The notes under the pieces: model-generated
Databases searched by the model: none
The model's input: the letters and a program-made list of their open reading frames with translations, nothing else
Told to the model about the DNA's origin: nothing
Part shown: in pieces, positions 52,099 to 61,573 of the stretch
Layout of the letters: each line of letters starts with the position of its first letter
How positions within the stretch are numbered: the stretch's first letter is position 1
Made by a program: the position numbers and the translations under genes
Assembly: GCF_030733205.1 (NCBI RefSeq)
Contig: NZ_JASHJL010000006.1
Location: 124,001-188,000 of the forward strand
Length of the DNA stretch: 64,000 bases
Source of the DNA: Mameliella sp. MMSF_3455
GTDB lineage: Bacteria > Pseudomonadota > Alphaproteobacteria > Rhodobacterales > Rhodobacteraceae
Direction of reading: 5' to 3'

Positions 52099-53496
52099 TT
52101 AAAGGGGCGCCAGCGCGTCTTCGGCGCGCAGCGCGTCGCAGACCGATTGGGCGGCCTTGCGGACGGTCGAGACGGCAAGGTCGATCTCTTCCGGCGTGAT
52201 GGTGAAGGGCGGCGAAAAGCTGATCGCGTCGCCGTTGGGCAGGGCGCGTGAGATGACCCCGTCCTGAAGGGCGGCGCGGATGATGCGCGGGCCGACCTGA
52301 AGCGCGGGATCGAATTTCTGCCAGCCCTCACGAGTGGGGCGGGCAAATTCGACGGCAGCCATCAGGCCCTTGCCGCGCACCTCGGCGACGATGGGCAGGT
52401 CGCCAAAGGCCTTGGCCAGCGCTTCGTTCATGTAGGTGCCCATGCGGCCCGCGCGGTCGACAAGGTTTTCCTCTTCGAGGATGTCGAGATTGGCCAGCGC
52501 GGCGGCGGCCATGACGGGATGCGCGGTATAGGTGTAGCCGTGGCCGAAGGCGCCGTATTTGGCGGCGGCCTCGCCCGAGATCACTTGCCAGACCTTGTCG
52601 CCGACAAGGACGCCGGACAGCGGGGCATAGCCAGAGCTGATGCCCTTGGCGACGGACATCAGGTCAGGCGTCATCTCCATCGCTTCGCTGCCAAACCATG
52701 TGCCGAGACGGCCAAAGCCGCAGATCACCTCGTCGGCGATCAGCAGGACATCGTGACGGTCCAGCACCTCGCGGATGGCTGGGAAATAGCCCTGTGGCGG
52801 GACGATCACGCCGCCCGCGCCCATGACCGGTTCGGCGATGAAGGCGCCGACGGTGTCGGGGCCTTCGGCGACGATCAGATCGTCCAGTTCCTGTGCCAGC
52901 CGGGCGGAGAAGGCCGCGTCATCCTCGTCGGCCAGGCGGGTCCAGATGTTATGCGGGGCCGAGACGTGGCGGATCATCGGCAGCGGCAGGTCAAAGCCCG
53001 CGTGCAGCCCCGGCAGGCCGGTCAGGCCGCCGGACAGGACGGTGACGCCGTGATAGCCGCGGTCACGGGCGATGATCTTTTTCTTTTTCGGCAGGCCGCG
53101 GGCGTTGTTGTAGTACCAGACCAGCTTGGCCTGCGTGTCATTGGCGTCCGAGCCGGAGGCGCCGAAGAAGACCTTGGAAAAGCCCTTGGGCGCCTTTTCG
53201 ATCACCCGTTCGGCAAGGATCGCGGCGGGTTCGGTCGCCATCGAGCTGAAGCCGTGGAAATAGGACAGCTTGCGCGCCTGATCGGCCATGGCATCGGCGA
53301 TACGGTCGCGGCCGTAGCCCAGGTTGACGCACCACAGGCCCGCCATCGCATCCAGGTAGCGCTTGCCGCTGTCGTCGGTGATCCAGCAGCCCTCGGCGCT
53401 TTGCGCCATCATCTGCGCGCCGCTCTGTTCGTGCGTTTGCGCCATGCTGAAGGGGTGAAAGACAAAGCGTCTGTCCTGATCGCGGGTGTCGCTCAT
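52099..53496 (-). CDS. class III aminotransferase (omega-amino acid:pyruvate type)
   Basis: 465 residues of the omega-aminotransferase group. The PLP lysine is in MSVAKGISSGYAPLSG, with conserved FFGASGSDANDTQAKL, YHGVTVLSGG, LLIADEVICGFGRLG and HGYTYTAHPV. It transfers an amino group from a terminal amine or beta/omega-amino acid to pyruvate or a keto acid. It follows the MalK-type ATPase gene by 25 bp in the same operon. The imported compound is thus likely an amine or amino acid, not a plain sugar, despite the sugar-type transporter. Confidence 0.9.
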   Translation of the reverse strand: MSDTRDQDRRFVFHPFSMAQTHEQSGAQMMAQSAEGCWITDDSGKRYLDAMAGLWCVNLGYGRDRIADAMADQARKLSYFHGFSSMATEPAAILAERVIEKAPKGFSKVFFGASGSDANDTQAKLVWYYNNARGLPKKKKIIARDRGYHGVTVLSGGLTGLPGLHAGFDLPLPMIRHVSAPHNIWTRLADEDDAAFSARLAQELDDLIVAEGPDTVGAFIAEPVMGAGGVIVPPQGYFPAIREVLDRHDVLLIADEVICGFGRLGTWFGSEAMEMTPDLMSVAKGISSGYAPLSGVLVGDKVWQVISGEAAAKYGAFGHGYTYTAHPVMAAAALANLDILEEENLVDRAGRMGTYMNEALAKAFGDLPIVAEVRGKGLMAAVEFARPTREGWQKFDPALQVGPRIIRAALQDGVISRALPNGDAISFSPPFTITPEEIDLAVSTVRKAAQSVCDALRAEDALAPL

Positions 53497-53521
53497 GCCC
53501 GGCCTCCTTTCCTGTTCTTGT

Positions 53522-54631
53522 TCACTTGGACCGCATCGGGATCACCGACGCGGGGGTTTCGTCGCGGTTGAGGCGGGCGCCGTTCTCGGTGGCCTCGAAA
53601 AGGTGGATGGCCGCCGGATCAAAGCGCAGCGCCACGTTATGGCCGACGTCCAAGCGGCGCGCCGCCTCGACCCGCGCGGCGATGCGGCTGTGATCGGGCA
53701 GTTCCAGCGTGACGATGGTTTCATGGCCGGTGTTTTCGGCCAGCCGCACGGTGGCGGGCAGGCCCTCGCCGGTGGCGATGGTGATGGCCTCTGGGCGGAC
53801 GCCCAGAACGGCGGGGCCGTCGCGCAGGCTGTCGACGAATGCGGTGCGGTCGATGGGGATGCGGTGGCCCGCAACAACGAAATCGCCGCCGTCCACCGCG
53901 CCTTCGATCTGGTTCATCGGCGGGGTGCCGATAAAGCCCGCGACAAAGCGGTTGGCGGGGCGGTTGTAGATCGCGTCGGGGGTGTCGAATTGCTGGACAA
54001 GGCCCGCGTGCATCACCGCGATGCGGCTGGCCATGGTCATGGCCTCGAGCTGATCGTGGGTGACGTAGACCATGGTCTTGCCCAGCCTGCGGTGCAGCTC
54101 GATCAGCTCGGCCCGCATGTAGCTGCGAAGCTTGGCGTCGAGGTTGGACAGGGGTTCGTCCAGCAGGAACACCTGCGGTTCCCGCACCAGGGCCCGGCCA
54201 AGCGCGACGCGCTGTTGCTGGCCGCCGGACAGCTGTTTCGGCTTGCGGTCCAGGAGCGGTTCCAGTTGCAGAAGCGCGGCGGCCTTTTGCACGGCCTCTT
54301 CGCGCGCACGGCCCTTGATGCCGCGTTTCTTCAGCGGGTAGCCGATGTTTTCGCCCACGGTCATATGCGGGTAGAGCGCGTAGCTTTGGAACACCATGGC
54401 GATGTCGCGCTTGCCCGGGGCAAGGTCGTTGACCACGCGATCGCCGATCAGGATCTCGCCGCGTGTCGGGAAATCGAGGCCCGCCAGCATCCGCAGGGTG
54501 GTGGACTTGCCACATCCCGACGGACCCAGGAGGGCGACGAATTCGCCGTCGCGGATATCGAGGTCCAGGTTTTCCAGCGCGACATAGGTGCCGAAGGCTT
54601 TGTGGACGTTTCGGAAGGTTACGTTGGCCAA
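53522..54631 (-). CDS. ABC transporter ATP-binding protein (MalK/UgpC type)
   Basis: 369 residues, started at a TTG (54631) because AAGGAG lies six bases upstream and the conserved first strand ANVTFRNVHKAFG follows at once. Walker A is GPSGCGKST, then VFQSYALYPHMTV, signature LSGGQQQRVALGRAL and Walker B VFLLDEPLSNLDAK. A C-terminal TOBE/MalK regulatory region includes GVRPEAITI. It energises the permeases at 54649 and 55473. Confidence 0.92.
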   Translation of the reverse strand: MANVTFRNVHKAFGTYVALENLDLDIRDGEFVALLGPSGCGKSTTLRMLAGLDFPTRGEILIGDRVVNDLAPGKRDIAMVFQSYALYPHMTVGENIGYPLKKRGIKGRAREEAVQKAAALLQLEPLLDRKPKQLSGGQQQRVALGRALVREPQVFLLDEPLSNLDAKLRSYMRAELIELHRRLGKTMVYVTHDQLEAMTMASRIAVMHAGLVQQFDTPDAIYNRPANRFVAGFIGTPPMNQIEGAVDGGDFVVAGHRIPIDRTAFVDSLRDGPAVLGVRPEAITIATGEGLPATVRLAENTGHETIVTLELPDHSRIAARVEAARRLDVGHNVALRFDPAAIHLFEATENGARLNRDETPASVIPMRSK

Positions 54632-54648
54632 TTCAGGCTCCTTTTTCT

Positions 54649-55476
54649 TCAGCCCTTGACGCCGCCGGCACCAAAGCCGCTGGTCAGGTAACTTTGCAGG
54701 AAGGCGAAGACGACGATCAGGGGGATGCTCATCATCACCGAGGCCGCCATCAGCAGGGACCATTCGATGTTGAAGGCCGAGATCAGCATGGACATGACGC
54801 CGGTTGTCAGGGGGGCAACCGCCTCGGAGTTCACCAGCACCAGGGCGTAGAGGTATTCGTTCCACGACAGGATGAAGGTGAAAAGCGCGGTCGAGATGAT
54901 GCCCGGCAGAAGCTGGGGAAAGATCACGTCACGGAAGGCGCCCATCCGGCTGGCCCCATCGACGAGGGCCGCGTTTTCGAGGTCCTCGGGGATGCCCTCC
55001 ATGAAGCTGCGCAACAGCCACAGCGCGTAGGGCAGGGCAAAGGTGGTGTGCGCGAGGATCAGACTGAACAGCGTGTTCGACAGACCCAGCGAGACCATCA
55101 TCAGGTAGAGCGGGATGATCAGCACGACGGAGGGCAGCAGGTAGGTGAACAGCACCAGCATGGCCAGCGTTTCGCGCCCGCGATAGGTAAAGCGCACGAG
55201 GCTGTAGGCGCCCAGCGTCCCCAGTGCGACCACAAACAGCGTGGTCGTCGTGGCCAGCACCACCGAGTTGCGGAAGTAGAGCAGGAAGGAGGTTTCCGAC
55301 AGCAGCCGCCAGTAGTGTTCGAAGGTGACGGTTTCGGGCAGCCAGGTGGGCGGGATGCGGAACAGTTCCGTCTGCGGCTTGATCGAGGTGACGATCATCC
55401 AGATCAGCGGGAAGGAGATCAGCAGGACCAGCGCCCATGTGATGACGTTCAGAAGGACGGGGCGGAGCAGCTTCAT
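54649..55476 (-). CDS. ABC transporter permease (MalG/CUT1 type)
   Basis: 275 residues, six membrane segments, N-terminal VITWALVLLISFPLIWMIVTSIKP and the EAA loop ENAALVDGASRMGAFRDVIFPQLLPG. ATGA overlap with the preceding permease. It ends 17 bp before the TTG start of the ATPase gene. Confidence 0.92.
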   Translation of the reverse strand: MKLLRPVLLNVITWALVLLISFPLIWMIVTSIKPQTELFRIPPTWLPETVTFEHYWRLLSETSFLLYFRNSVVLATTTTLFVVALGTLGAYSLVRFTYRGRETLAMLVLFTYLLPSVVLIIPLYLMMVSLGLSNTLFSLILAHTTFALPYALWLLRSFMEGIPEDLENAALVDGASRMGAFRDVIFPQLLPGIISTALFTFILSWNEYLYALVLVNSEAVAPLTTGVMSMLISAFNIEWSLLMAASVMMSIPLIVVFAFLQSYLTSGFGAGGVKG

Positions 55477-56390
55477 GCGTTTTTCTCCTTCGTCTGGCGG
55501 ATGTAGAGCACCATGAAGACCAGCATCACCAGCATCATGCCCACCGAATAGGCCGCTGCTTGGCCCATCTGGTTCAGGCCGAACGCCTCCTGGTAGACCA
55601 GCAGCGACAGGGTCTGGGTCGAGGTCACGGGACCGCCGCCCGTCAGCAGGTACAGCAGGTCGAATTCCTTGAAGTCCCAGATCGCGCGCAAGAGGATGAT
55701 GACCGTCAGGACGGAGCGTAGCTGCGGCAGGGTCACGTCAAAGAAGCGCGCGATGGGGCCGGCGCCGTCGATGCGGGCGGCCTCGTAGAGGTTTTCCGGG
55801 ATCGTTTGCAGCCGCGCCAGCACGGCGATCACGACGAAGGGAAAGAACTTCCACGCGCCCACGAGGATCACGCCGATCATGGCATTGGGCATCGAGCCCA
55901 GCCAGTCCAGCGGCATGTCGATGATGCCCAGCTGCATCAACCCTTGGTTCAGGGCGCCGTAGAGGTCGTTGAACAGCCATTTCCAGACCAGCACCGCAAC
56001 CACGGTGGAGAGGAAATAGGGAAACAGGACAAGGCTGCGCGCCAGCGAACGGAACCAGATGTTCTGGTGCAAGAGCAGCGCAAGGCCGACTCCGGCGACG
56101 ATCTGCAGGGTCAGCGTGCCGACCGTCCAGATCAGCGTGACCTTGAGCGAGTTCCAGAAGGCCTTGCCCGTCAGCAGCTCTATGTAGTTGTCCGCACCGA
56201 CAAAGCCGCCCTGAAGCGTGGGCGTGTAGATCGAGAAGACCGACAGGTAGATCGCCGCCAAGAGCGGATAGACGATCACCAGGCTGAAGACGAGGATGGT
56301 GGGCGCGATCAGCAGCACACCGAGCCGCGCATAGGCACGTTCGAGCGGCGGTGTCGCGCTTTTGGGGATGTTGGTTGCGATGGCTGTCAT
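55473..56390 (-). CDS. ABC transporter permease (MalF/CUT1 type)
   Basis: 305 residues from the ATG at 56390, with AGGA just upstream. It has six membrane segments (LLIAPTILVFSLVIVYPLLAAIYLS and onward). The coupling loop is NLYEAARIDGAGPIARFFDVTLPQL. It forms the heterodimeric pore with the product at 54649. Confidence 0.9.
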   Translation of the reverse strand: MTAIATNIPKSATPPLERAYARLGVLLIAPTILVFSLVIVYPLLAAIYLSVFSIYTPTLQGGFVGADNYIELLTGKAFWNSLKVTLIWTVGTLTLQIVAGVGLALLLHQNIWFRSLARSLVLFPYFLSTVVAVLVWKWLFNDLYGALNQGLMQLGIIDMPLDWLGSMPNAMIGVILVGAWKFFPFVVIAVLARLQTIPENLYEAARIDGAGPIARFFDVTLPQLRSVLTVIILLRAIWDFKEFDLLYLLTGGGPVTSTQTLSLLVYQEAFGLNQMGQAAAYSVGMMLVMLVFMVLYIRQTKEKNA

Positions 56391-56465
56391 GAAGCGTCCT
56401 GGCAAAATCGCCCGGCGGCACAGGGTGAAAGCCGCCGGGCCGGAGTATGGCGAGTTGGGGAGGGA

Positions 56466-57803
56466 TCAGCCCGCCATGATCTCTTCGATGCGCTTGGCGG
56501 TTTCGCCAAGAACCGTATCGACGTTTTCATCGTTCAGCACGACGCGCTGCACCATCTCGGCGATGACGCCGGAGTTGACGATTTCACCGGCCTTGACGTT
56601 GGGCTTGTGCGCGGTGCTTTCCCAGCCAAGGTTGAAGCCGTTGGCCGCGGCGGCCGCCATCTTGTCGACCTCTGCCGAGTATTTCTCGATGATCGGGTTG
56701 TTCTGGTATTCGGGCATCTCGGCGATGGTCGAGAGCACCGGAAGAACGTGGCCCGGAGCCGCGTGCAACTGCTGAATGTAGCCTTCGGGATCATACAGGA
56801 AGGCGGCGAACTGCTTGGTCGCCTCCATGTTGCCCGCCGCCTTGGGGATGAAGACCGAGGGGAAGTCGTTGAAGGTCCAGGGCGCGATATCGGCGGATTT
56901 TGTCGGGTAGGTGTCGCAGGTGACGTGATCCGCGATGCCCGGGTTCTGGTTGTTGACGTTGATCAGGACGCGCCCGGTGTAGATGCCGGTGGCGCAGGCC
57001 CCCGAGACGAAGGCCGTCAGGCTGTCACCCCAGCTGTAGTTGGTGGCACCCGGCGGGCAGTACTGGCGCATCGCCTTGTAGAATTCCAGCGCGTCGCGGG
57101 TTTCCTGGCTGTCGATGGCGACCTCCAGGTCGGGGCTGAAGACCATGCCGCCGGCCTGATGGATCACGCCGATGAAGATCAGCGTCGTCATCGAGTTGCG
57201 GCCATAGGGCAGGGGGGCGCCGTAGATTCCGCCGCCCTGCATGGCCGCACAGGCGGACAGAAGTTCGTCCCACGTACGCGGGTTCTTGTCGATGCCGGCC
57301 CTTTCCATCAGGTCCTTGCGCAGCCAGATCACGTTGGCGGCAGAGTTGCCGATCGAGGTGCCGGCATATTGGCCCTTGTCGATCTCGTAGATGCGGTTCA
57401 CACCGTCATAGAATTTTTCCGGCCCGATCATTTCGATCACGTCGTTGAACGGCTCCAAAAGGCCGTTGCGCCAGTAGTTGGAGACCGCGAAGCTGGGCAG
57501 GTGCGTGACGATGTTGGGGACGTCGCCGCTTGCAAAAGCGGCAGCAAGTTGAGGGGCATAGCCTTCGTCCGAGGTTTTCTCGAACACGACTTTGACATTC
57601 TGGTGCAGCGCTTCGAAATTCGCGATCTGCGTCTTGTAGGCGGCAAGCTGTTCCGGCGAGGATTGCGGGGACCACCAGCGCAGGGTGATCTGCTCTTGCG
57701 CCTGGATGCGGCGCGGCATCAGAGCGGCAGCGCCAGCCGCGGCCATCCCGGTCAGAACTGTGCGACGCGGCAGGCCCGCGTTCATCCGTTTGTTGGTGGT
57801 CAT
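56466..57803 (-). CDS. extracellular solute-binding protein (family 1, CUT1 type)
   Basis: 445 residues from the ATG at 57803 (GTGGAG upstream). A Tat-type signal is visible: PRRTVLTGMAAAGAAALMPRRIQAQ, with cleavage near residue 30. The mature protein has the family 1 pattern (LRWWSPQSSPEQLAAYKTQIANFEALHQNVKV, TWDELLSACAAMQGGG, FSPDLEVAIDSQETRDALEFYK). It is the first gene of the eight-gene operon that runs to 49604, directly behind the best 15-bp IclR-type palindrome of the window. Confidence 0.9.
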   Translation of the reverse strand: MTTNKRMNAGLPRRTVLTGMAAAGAAALMPRRIQAQEQITLRWWSPQSSPEQLAAYKTQIANFEALHQNVKVVFEKTSDEGYAPQLAAAFASGDVPNIVTHLPSFAVSNYWRNGLLEPFNDVIEMIGPEKFYDGVNRIYEIDKGQYAGTSIGNSAANVIWLRKDLMERAGIDKNPRTWDELLSACAAMQGGGIYGAPLPYGRNSMTTLIFIGVIHQAGGMVFSPDLEVAIDSQETRDALEFYKAMRQYCPPGATNYSWGDSLTAFVSGACATGIYTGRVLINVNNQNPGIADHVTCDTYPTKSADIAPWTFNDFPSVFIPKAAGNMEATKQFAAFLYDPEGYIQQLHAAPGHVLPVLSTIAEMPEYQNNPIIEKYSAEVDKMAAAAANGFNLGWESTAHKPNVKAGEIVNSGVIAEMVQRVVLNDENVDTVLGETAKRIEEIMAG

Positions 57804-57825
57804 TTGACACTCCACTGTTGGCAAT

Positions 57826-57859
57826 GTTCGCATATCGAACATATGTTCGTATCATTGCC
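57826..57859. promoter_or_regulatory. IclR-type operator before the eight-gene operon (best copy)
   Basis: GTTCGCATATCGAAC (57826-57840) has both 5-bp arms perfect. It is followed by a partial copy GTTCGTATCATTGCC (57845-57859). It lies 22 bp before the binding-protein ATG on the minus strand. Confidence 0.7.
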
Positions 57860-57940
57860 GCTGCGAAACTCGAATCGCAAGTGTTTTTTGACTCGGCCCC
57901 CCGGTTCAAGGTGGGTTTCGCTTCGAGTTTTGCGGTGATA

Positions 57941-57955
57941 GTTCGTATTGCGCAC
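57941..57955. promoter_or_regulatory. IclR-type site before the IclR gene (autoregulation)
   Basis: GTTCGTATTGCGCAC has one perfect arm and one mismatch in the other. It ends 17 bp before the regulator ATG, so the regulator may block its own transcription. Confidence 0.6.
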
Positions 57956-57972
57956 AATAAGTGAGACGTCAG

Positions 57973-58824
57973 ATGGCGAAGCCCGTAAAGACCAAACCCG
58001 TTCAGGCCAAAAGCGAAACCCGGCTTGGCACCGTGACTCCTGACGGAGGAGAAGAGCAGGAAAAGCTGTCCAGCCGCGATTTTGTCAGCTCGCTGTCGCG
58101 CGGGTTGGAAATCCTGTCCAGTTTCAGCCGCACATCGCGCAAGATGACCCTGTCAGAGGTGGCCGCCGAAACCGGAATGAGCCGGGCGACGGCGCGAAGG
58201 TTCCTGCTGACGCTGGTCAAGGAGGGCTATGTCATCACCGATGGCAAGCTGTTCGACCTGACGCCCAAGGTGCTGGACCTCGGCTTTTCCGTGCTGTCCA
58301 AGATCGGTATCTGGGACCGCGCCCGTCCTTTCATGGAGCGGCTGTCGGAACAGACCGGCGAAAGCTGCACGGCGGCGATCCTCGACGGGCTGGACGTGGT
58401 CTATGTGGCCGGTGTGCAGGCGCATAACATCATCAGCGTCGGCATCACCGTGGGCAGCCGCCAGTCGGCCTTCTACACCGCGAACGGGCGGGTCCTGCTG
58501 GCCGCGCAGCCGGAGGAAAACTGGGACGGGATCATCGCCAATGCGCGTCTTGTCCCCCGCACGCGACACAGCGTGACCAACAAGACCGAGCTGCGCAACA
58601 TCCTTGAACAGGTGCGCAAGCAGGGCTGGGCGCTGGTCGATCAGGAACTGGAAGAGGGGCTGCTGTCCATCGCCATTCCACTGAAATACCGGTCCGGTAT
58701 CCTCGCCGGGTCGATCAACATCGCCGTGCCGTCGATCCGGGCCACGCCCGAGACGATGATCGAAACCTACCTGCCCAAGCTTCAGGCCACGGCGGACGAC
58801 ATCCAGCAGTCACTGGCGCATTAA
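57973..58824 (+). CDS. IclR-family transcriptional regulator, PcaR/PobR type
   Basis: 283 residues from the ATG at 57973; a GTG at 57961 is also possible. The winged HTH (about 37-97) contains FVSSLSRGLEILSSFS and MTLSEVAAETGMSRATARRFLLTLVKEGYV. The effector domain has VVYVAGVQAHNIISVGITVGSRQSAFYTANGRVLLA and GWALVDQELEEGLLSIAIPL, the layout of PcaR/PcaU/PobR regulators. It is the strongest candidate for the protein that binds the GTTCGCATAACGAAC motif. One copy lies in its own promoter and others precede most operons from 24 to 62.5 kb. Confidence 0.9.
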   Translation: MAKPVKTKPVQAKSETRLGTVTPDGGEEQEKLSSRDFVSSLSRGLEILSSFSRTSRKMTLSEVAAETGMSRATARRFLLTLVKEGYVITDGKLFDLTPKVLDLGFSVLSKIGIWDRARPFMERLSEQTGESCTAAILDGLDVVYVAGVQAHNIISVGITVGSRQSAFYTANGRVLLAAQPEENWDGIIANARLVPRTRHSVTNKTELRNILEQVRKQGWALVDQELEEGLLSIAIPLKYRSGILAGSINIAVPSIRATPETMIETYLPKLQATADDIQQSLAH

Positions 58825-59939
58825 GCGCGCCAACGCGCCGGGGCATAAGGCGCGGGGTCGATCGGCGGCTCAAGCCCCATCGCCAGCGCCGCGGCGGTCC
58901 GGCCTGTCACCGGCCCCAGCGTATAGCCCGCGTCCCCCGGCAGGGCGAGGAACACGCGGTTTTGCGGATGGGCGGGGCCGATGGTGGCCTTGCCATCGAC
59001 CGGCGTGTTGTAGCCCGCCCAGGTGCGCAGCACGCGCAGCCCGCCGATGCCCGGCGCAATCTGCGCCGCCAGCGCGACATTGCCCAAGAGGCTGGTCTTG
59101 CGGATGGTGGGCGCGTGGCGCGCGTCGCTGGCAAGGTTCGCGTCCCAGCCGCCGCCGATCACCACTTGCCCGGATCGAAACTGTTTGAGCGTGATCGGTC
59201 GTTCGGCGTGCTGGACAAGATGGTGGATTTGGTACTCCCCGGCCTCGGTGATGTTCATGTGCAGTGGTTCGGGCGGGGTGCGCAGCGACAGGCCCAGAGG
59301 GGCGGTCAGCGCCTCGGCCCCCCATGCGGCAGCGATCAGGATGGTATCGGCGCGGTAGTCGGTGGCGCCGTGGGCGACGGGGCGGGGGCCGTCCTCTACC
59401 CTGGTGATGCGGTCGTGGACGTGGCGCACGCCAAGCGCGTCCAGCGTGGCGCGCATCTTGCGATTGGCAACCAGCGGGTTCAGCTTGCCTTCGTTGCGGC
59501 AGAGCTCTGCCCCGACGATCCGGGAGGACAGCCAGGGCGCAATGGCGTGCAGTGGGTCGCGGTTCAGGATCTCGACGTCCAGCCCCTTGCGCCGCTCGCG
59601 CTCGGCCTTTTCGTGCAGAAAGGCCAGTTGCGCGTCATTCTCGGCCAGCATCAACCCGCCCTCGCGGGTCAGTTCGACCCCGCCAAGCCGGGCGTCCAGC
59701 GCCTCCCACTCTGTCACGGCAGACAGGTACAGCGGCAGCGAGCTTTCGAGGTTTTCGGCCAGATGCGGGTTCAGCCGCAGAAAGCGGCTTTGCATCTGGA
59801 CGTGCAGGCTGCCTGCGTTGGCATGGGAGCCGGCGTTGCGCTGCGAGTCGACGATGGTCACACGCGCGCCGGCCTCGGCGGCGGTCAGGGCGGCCACCTG
59901 CCCGGTGATGCCGCCACCGATGATCAGCAGATCCGTCAT
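58821..59939 (-). CDS. FAD-dependent amine/amino acid oxidoreductase (HcnC/OoxB/DadA-like)
   Basis: 372 residues. The N-terminal dinucleotide-binding motif LLIIGGGITGQVAALTAAEAG is followed by DAO-fold segments (HANAGSLHVQMQSRF, VVIGGGWDANL, RTWAGYNTPVDGKATIG). It resembles the smaller subunits of opine oxidase, hydrogen cyanide synthase and related dehydrogenases that oxidise a C-N bond. It overlaps its partner at 59936 by ATGA. Its stop codon shares the TTAA at 58821-58824 with the convergent IclR gene. Confidence 0.87.
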   Translation of the reverse strand: MTDLLIIGGGITGQVAALTAAEAGARVTIVDSQRNAGSHANAGSLHVQMQSRFLRLNPHLAENLESSLPLYLSAVTEWEALDARLGGVELTREGGLMLAENDAQLAFLHEKAERERRKGLDVEILNRDPLHAIAPWLSSRIVGAELCRNEGKLNPLVANRKMRATLDALGVRHVHDRITRVEDGPRPVAHGATDYRADTILIAAAWGAEALTAPLGLSLRTPPEPLHMNITEAGEYQIHHLVQHAERPITLKQFRSGQVVIGGGWDANLASDARHAPTIRKTSLLGNVALAAQIAPGIGGLRVLRTWAGYNTPVDGKATIGPAHPQNRVFLALPGDAGYTLGPVTGRTAAALAMGLEPPIDPAPYAPARWRA

Positions 59940-61573
59940 TCCTCGGGGTCCAGCAGCGCTTCGGCGGCGGTGATGGCGGCAATGTCCACGGGTTTGATCG
60001 GCACACGGGGCGCGAAGTAGGACAGATCCTCCAGCGGGCGGCATTGGCGGCGGGCCATGATCCCGGCGACGGCGGGCGCGCAATAGCGGCCCTGGCAGCG
60101 GCCCATGCCGACGCGGGTGGCACGTTTCAGCGCGCCGATGTCGGTGGGATCATCGGCCAGTGCGGCGTCCAGTTGTGCCTTGGTCACCTCTTCGCAACGG
60201 CAGATGTGGGTGTCCGGCGGGGCATCTTCGGGCAGCGGCAGGTCGGCGGAATAGACCCGCCAGAGCGCGTCCTGAAAGGCGCGATGGCGGGCCAGTTCCT
60301 CCTGATCCTCGGGCAGTGGGGCGCTGCCGGTGGCGGCGCGGCCTGCGATACGGCCTTCGGTCACGGCAGCGGGGGCGCCGCCAAGACCGCAGCAATCGCC
60401 GATGGCATAGACGTTCGGGACGGAGGTTTCGCAGGTTTCCGCACGGGTCACGCGGAGGTGGTCGAAACCCGCGTCGTAGGACATGTCGCAGCCCAAAAGG
60501 CGCAGCACCTCGTTCGAGGGTTGAAAGCCGTAGTTCAGGCAGACCGCATCGGCGGTGACGGTGCGGGTCTGGCCGCCCACGGTATAGGTGACCTCCAGCC
60601 CGTCGTCTGTCTGGCGAATGGCGCGGGGCAGGGCGTCATGGGTCGGGCGCACCTTGTGAGACCGCAGCCGGGCCAGCATCCGCAACCCCTTGACCGCCAG
60701 CGCCCGGTCACGGCGCAGCATGTCGGCCCCGGCCAGCGGACGACGCAGCGGGTGCGGCGCGGCTTCGGCCAGCAGGGCGACATCGACCCCGCCGTCAGCC
60801 AGTTCCAGCGCGACCTGCGTCACAAGGGGGCCGTTGCCGAACAGCGCGACACGCTTGCCCGGAAGCGTCCGGTAGCTGCGCCAGAGCGTTTGCGCCGCGC
60901 CCACGGTCATCACGCCGGGCAGGGTCCAGCCGGGGATCATGGTGGGCCGTTCGTAGGCGCCCGTGGCGACGATGAGTTTCTTCGGCGCGATGGCATAGAC
61001 GGCGTCGGGCGCGGTGGCCATGATCTCTGGCCCGTCGAAAGCGCCCCAGACTTCTGTCTGAGGAAGGATCGTGACGCCCGCATCGCGTGCGGCCTGCACC
61101 AACGCGCGGCCCTCTGCCTGCTGATCGTCCAGCGGATCGCCCTGCGCGGCCTGCTTGTAATACTGCCCGCCGGGCACCTTGCGTTCGTCCAGCAGCACCA
61201 CCTCGGCGCCGGACTCTCGCGCGGCGATGGCGGCGGACAGGCCGCCTGCGCCACCGCCGATCACCAGTACCGTGGGCCTCATGCGGTGCGGGGTCAGGTC
61301 GCGCGGGGCAGGGGGCGTCAGCGAGGGTCGCGCGGTTTGGGTTTCGACCGTCATGCCGTCGCGCGCCGGGGTCATGCAGGCGCGTTGGTTCGGGCGCCCG
61401 TCGACGGTGACAAGGCAGTCCTGGCAGACACCCATGCCGCAAAAGATGCCGCGCTGCGCGCCTTGCTCGGTGTCGCGAAAGGCACGGTGCCCGGCGGCGG
61501 TCAGCGCGGCGGCCAGGGACGAGGTGTCGGGGCAGGTGATTTCCTGGCCGTCAAAGGTGAAGCGAAGCGTCAT
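59936..61573 (-). CDS. [2Fe-2S]/FAD oxidoreductase, fused HcnA-HcnB (OoxA/NoxA-like) subunit
   Basis: 545 residues with three parts. Residues 1-85 are a ferredoxin-like [2Fe-2S] domain (C45, C50, C53, C66). Residues about 97-420 are an FAD/NAD(P)-disulfide-reductase-like domain (VLVIGGGAGGLSAAIAARESG, YAIGDCCGLGG). Residues about 465-520 are a BFD-like [2Fe-2S] domain (ICRCEEVT, GMGRCQGRYCAP). HcnA and HcnB are separate in Pseudomonas cyanide synthase but fused here. With the DadA-like subunit it should form a heteromeric amine or opine dehydrogenase feeding electrons to the respiratory chain. Confidence 0.87.
   Translation of the reverse strand: MTLRFTFDGQEITCPDTSSLAAALTAAGHRAFRDTEQGAQRGIFCGMGVCQDCLVTVDGRPNQRACMTPARDGMTVETQTARPSLTPPAPRDLTPHRMRPTVLVIGGGAGGLSAAIAARESGAEVVLLDERKVPGGQYYKQAAQGDPLDDQQAEGRALVQAARDAGVTILPQTEVWGAFDGPEIMATAPDAVYAIAPKKLIVATGAYERPTMIPGWTLPGVMTVGAAQTLWRSYRTLPGKRVALFGNGPLVTQVALELADGGVDVALLAEAAPHPLRRPLAGADMLRRDRALAVKGLRMLARLRSHKVRPTHDALPRAIRQTDDGLEVTYTVGGQTRTVTADAVCLNYGFQPSNEVLRLLGCDMSYDAGFDHLRVTRAETCETSVPNVYAIGDCCGLGGAPAAVTEGRIAGRAATGSAPLPEDQEELARHRAFQDALWRVYSADLPLPEDAPPDTHICRCEEVTKAQLDAALADDPTDIGALKRATRVGMGRCQGRYCAPAVAGIMARRQCRPLEDLSYFAPRVPIKPVDIAAITAAEALLDPEE

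Noticed and set aside
50500-52251. 583-codon plus-strand frame opposite the SDR and DapA-like genes
   Set aside because: Gly/Arg-rich antisense shadow; no start signal or motif.
55806-57938. Long plus-strand frame opposite the CUT1 permease and binding-protein genes
   Set aside because: Antisense shadow with no family features; the minus-strand genes show clear membrane and binding-protein motifs.
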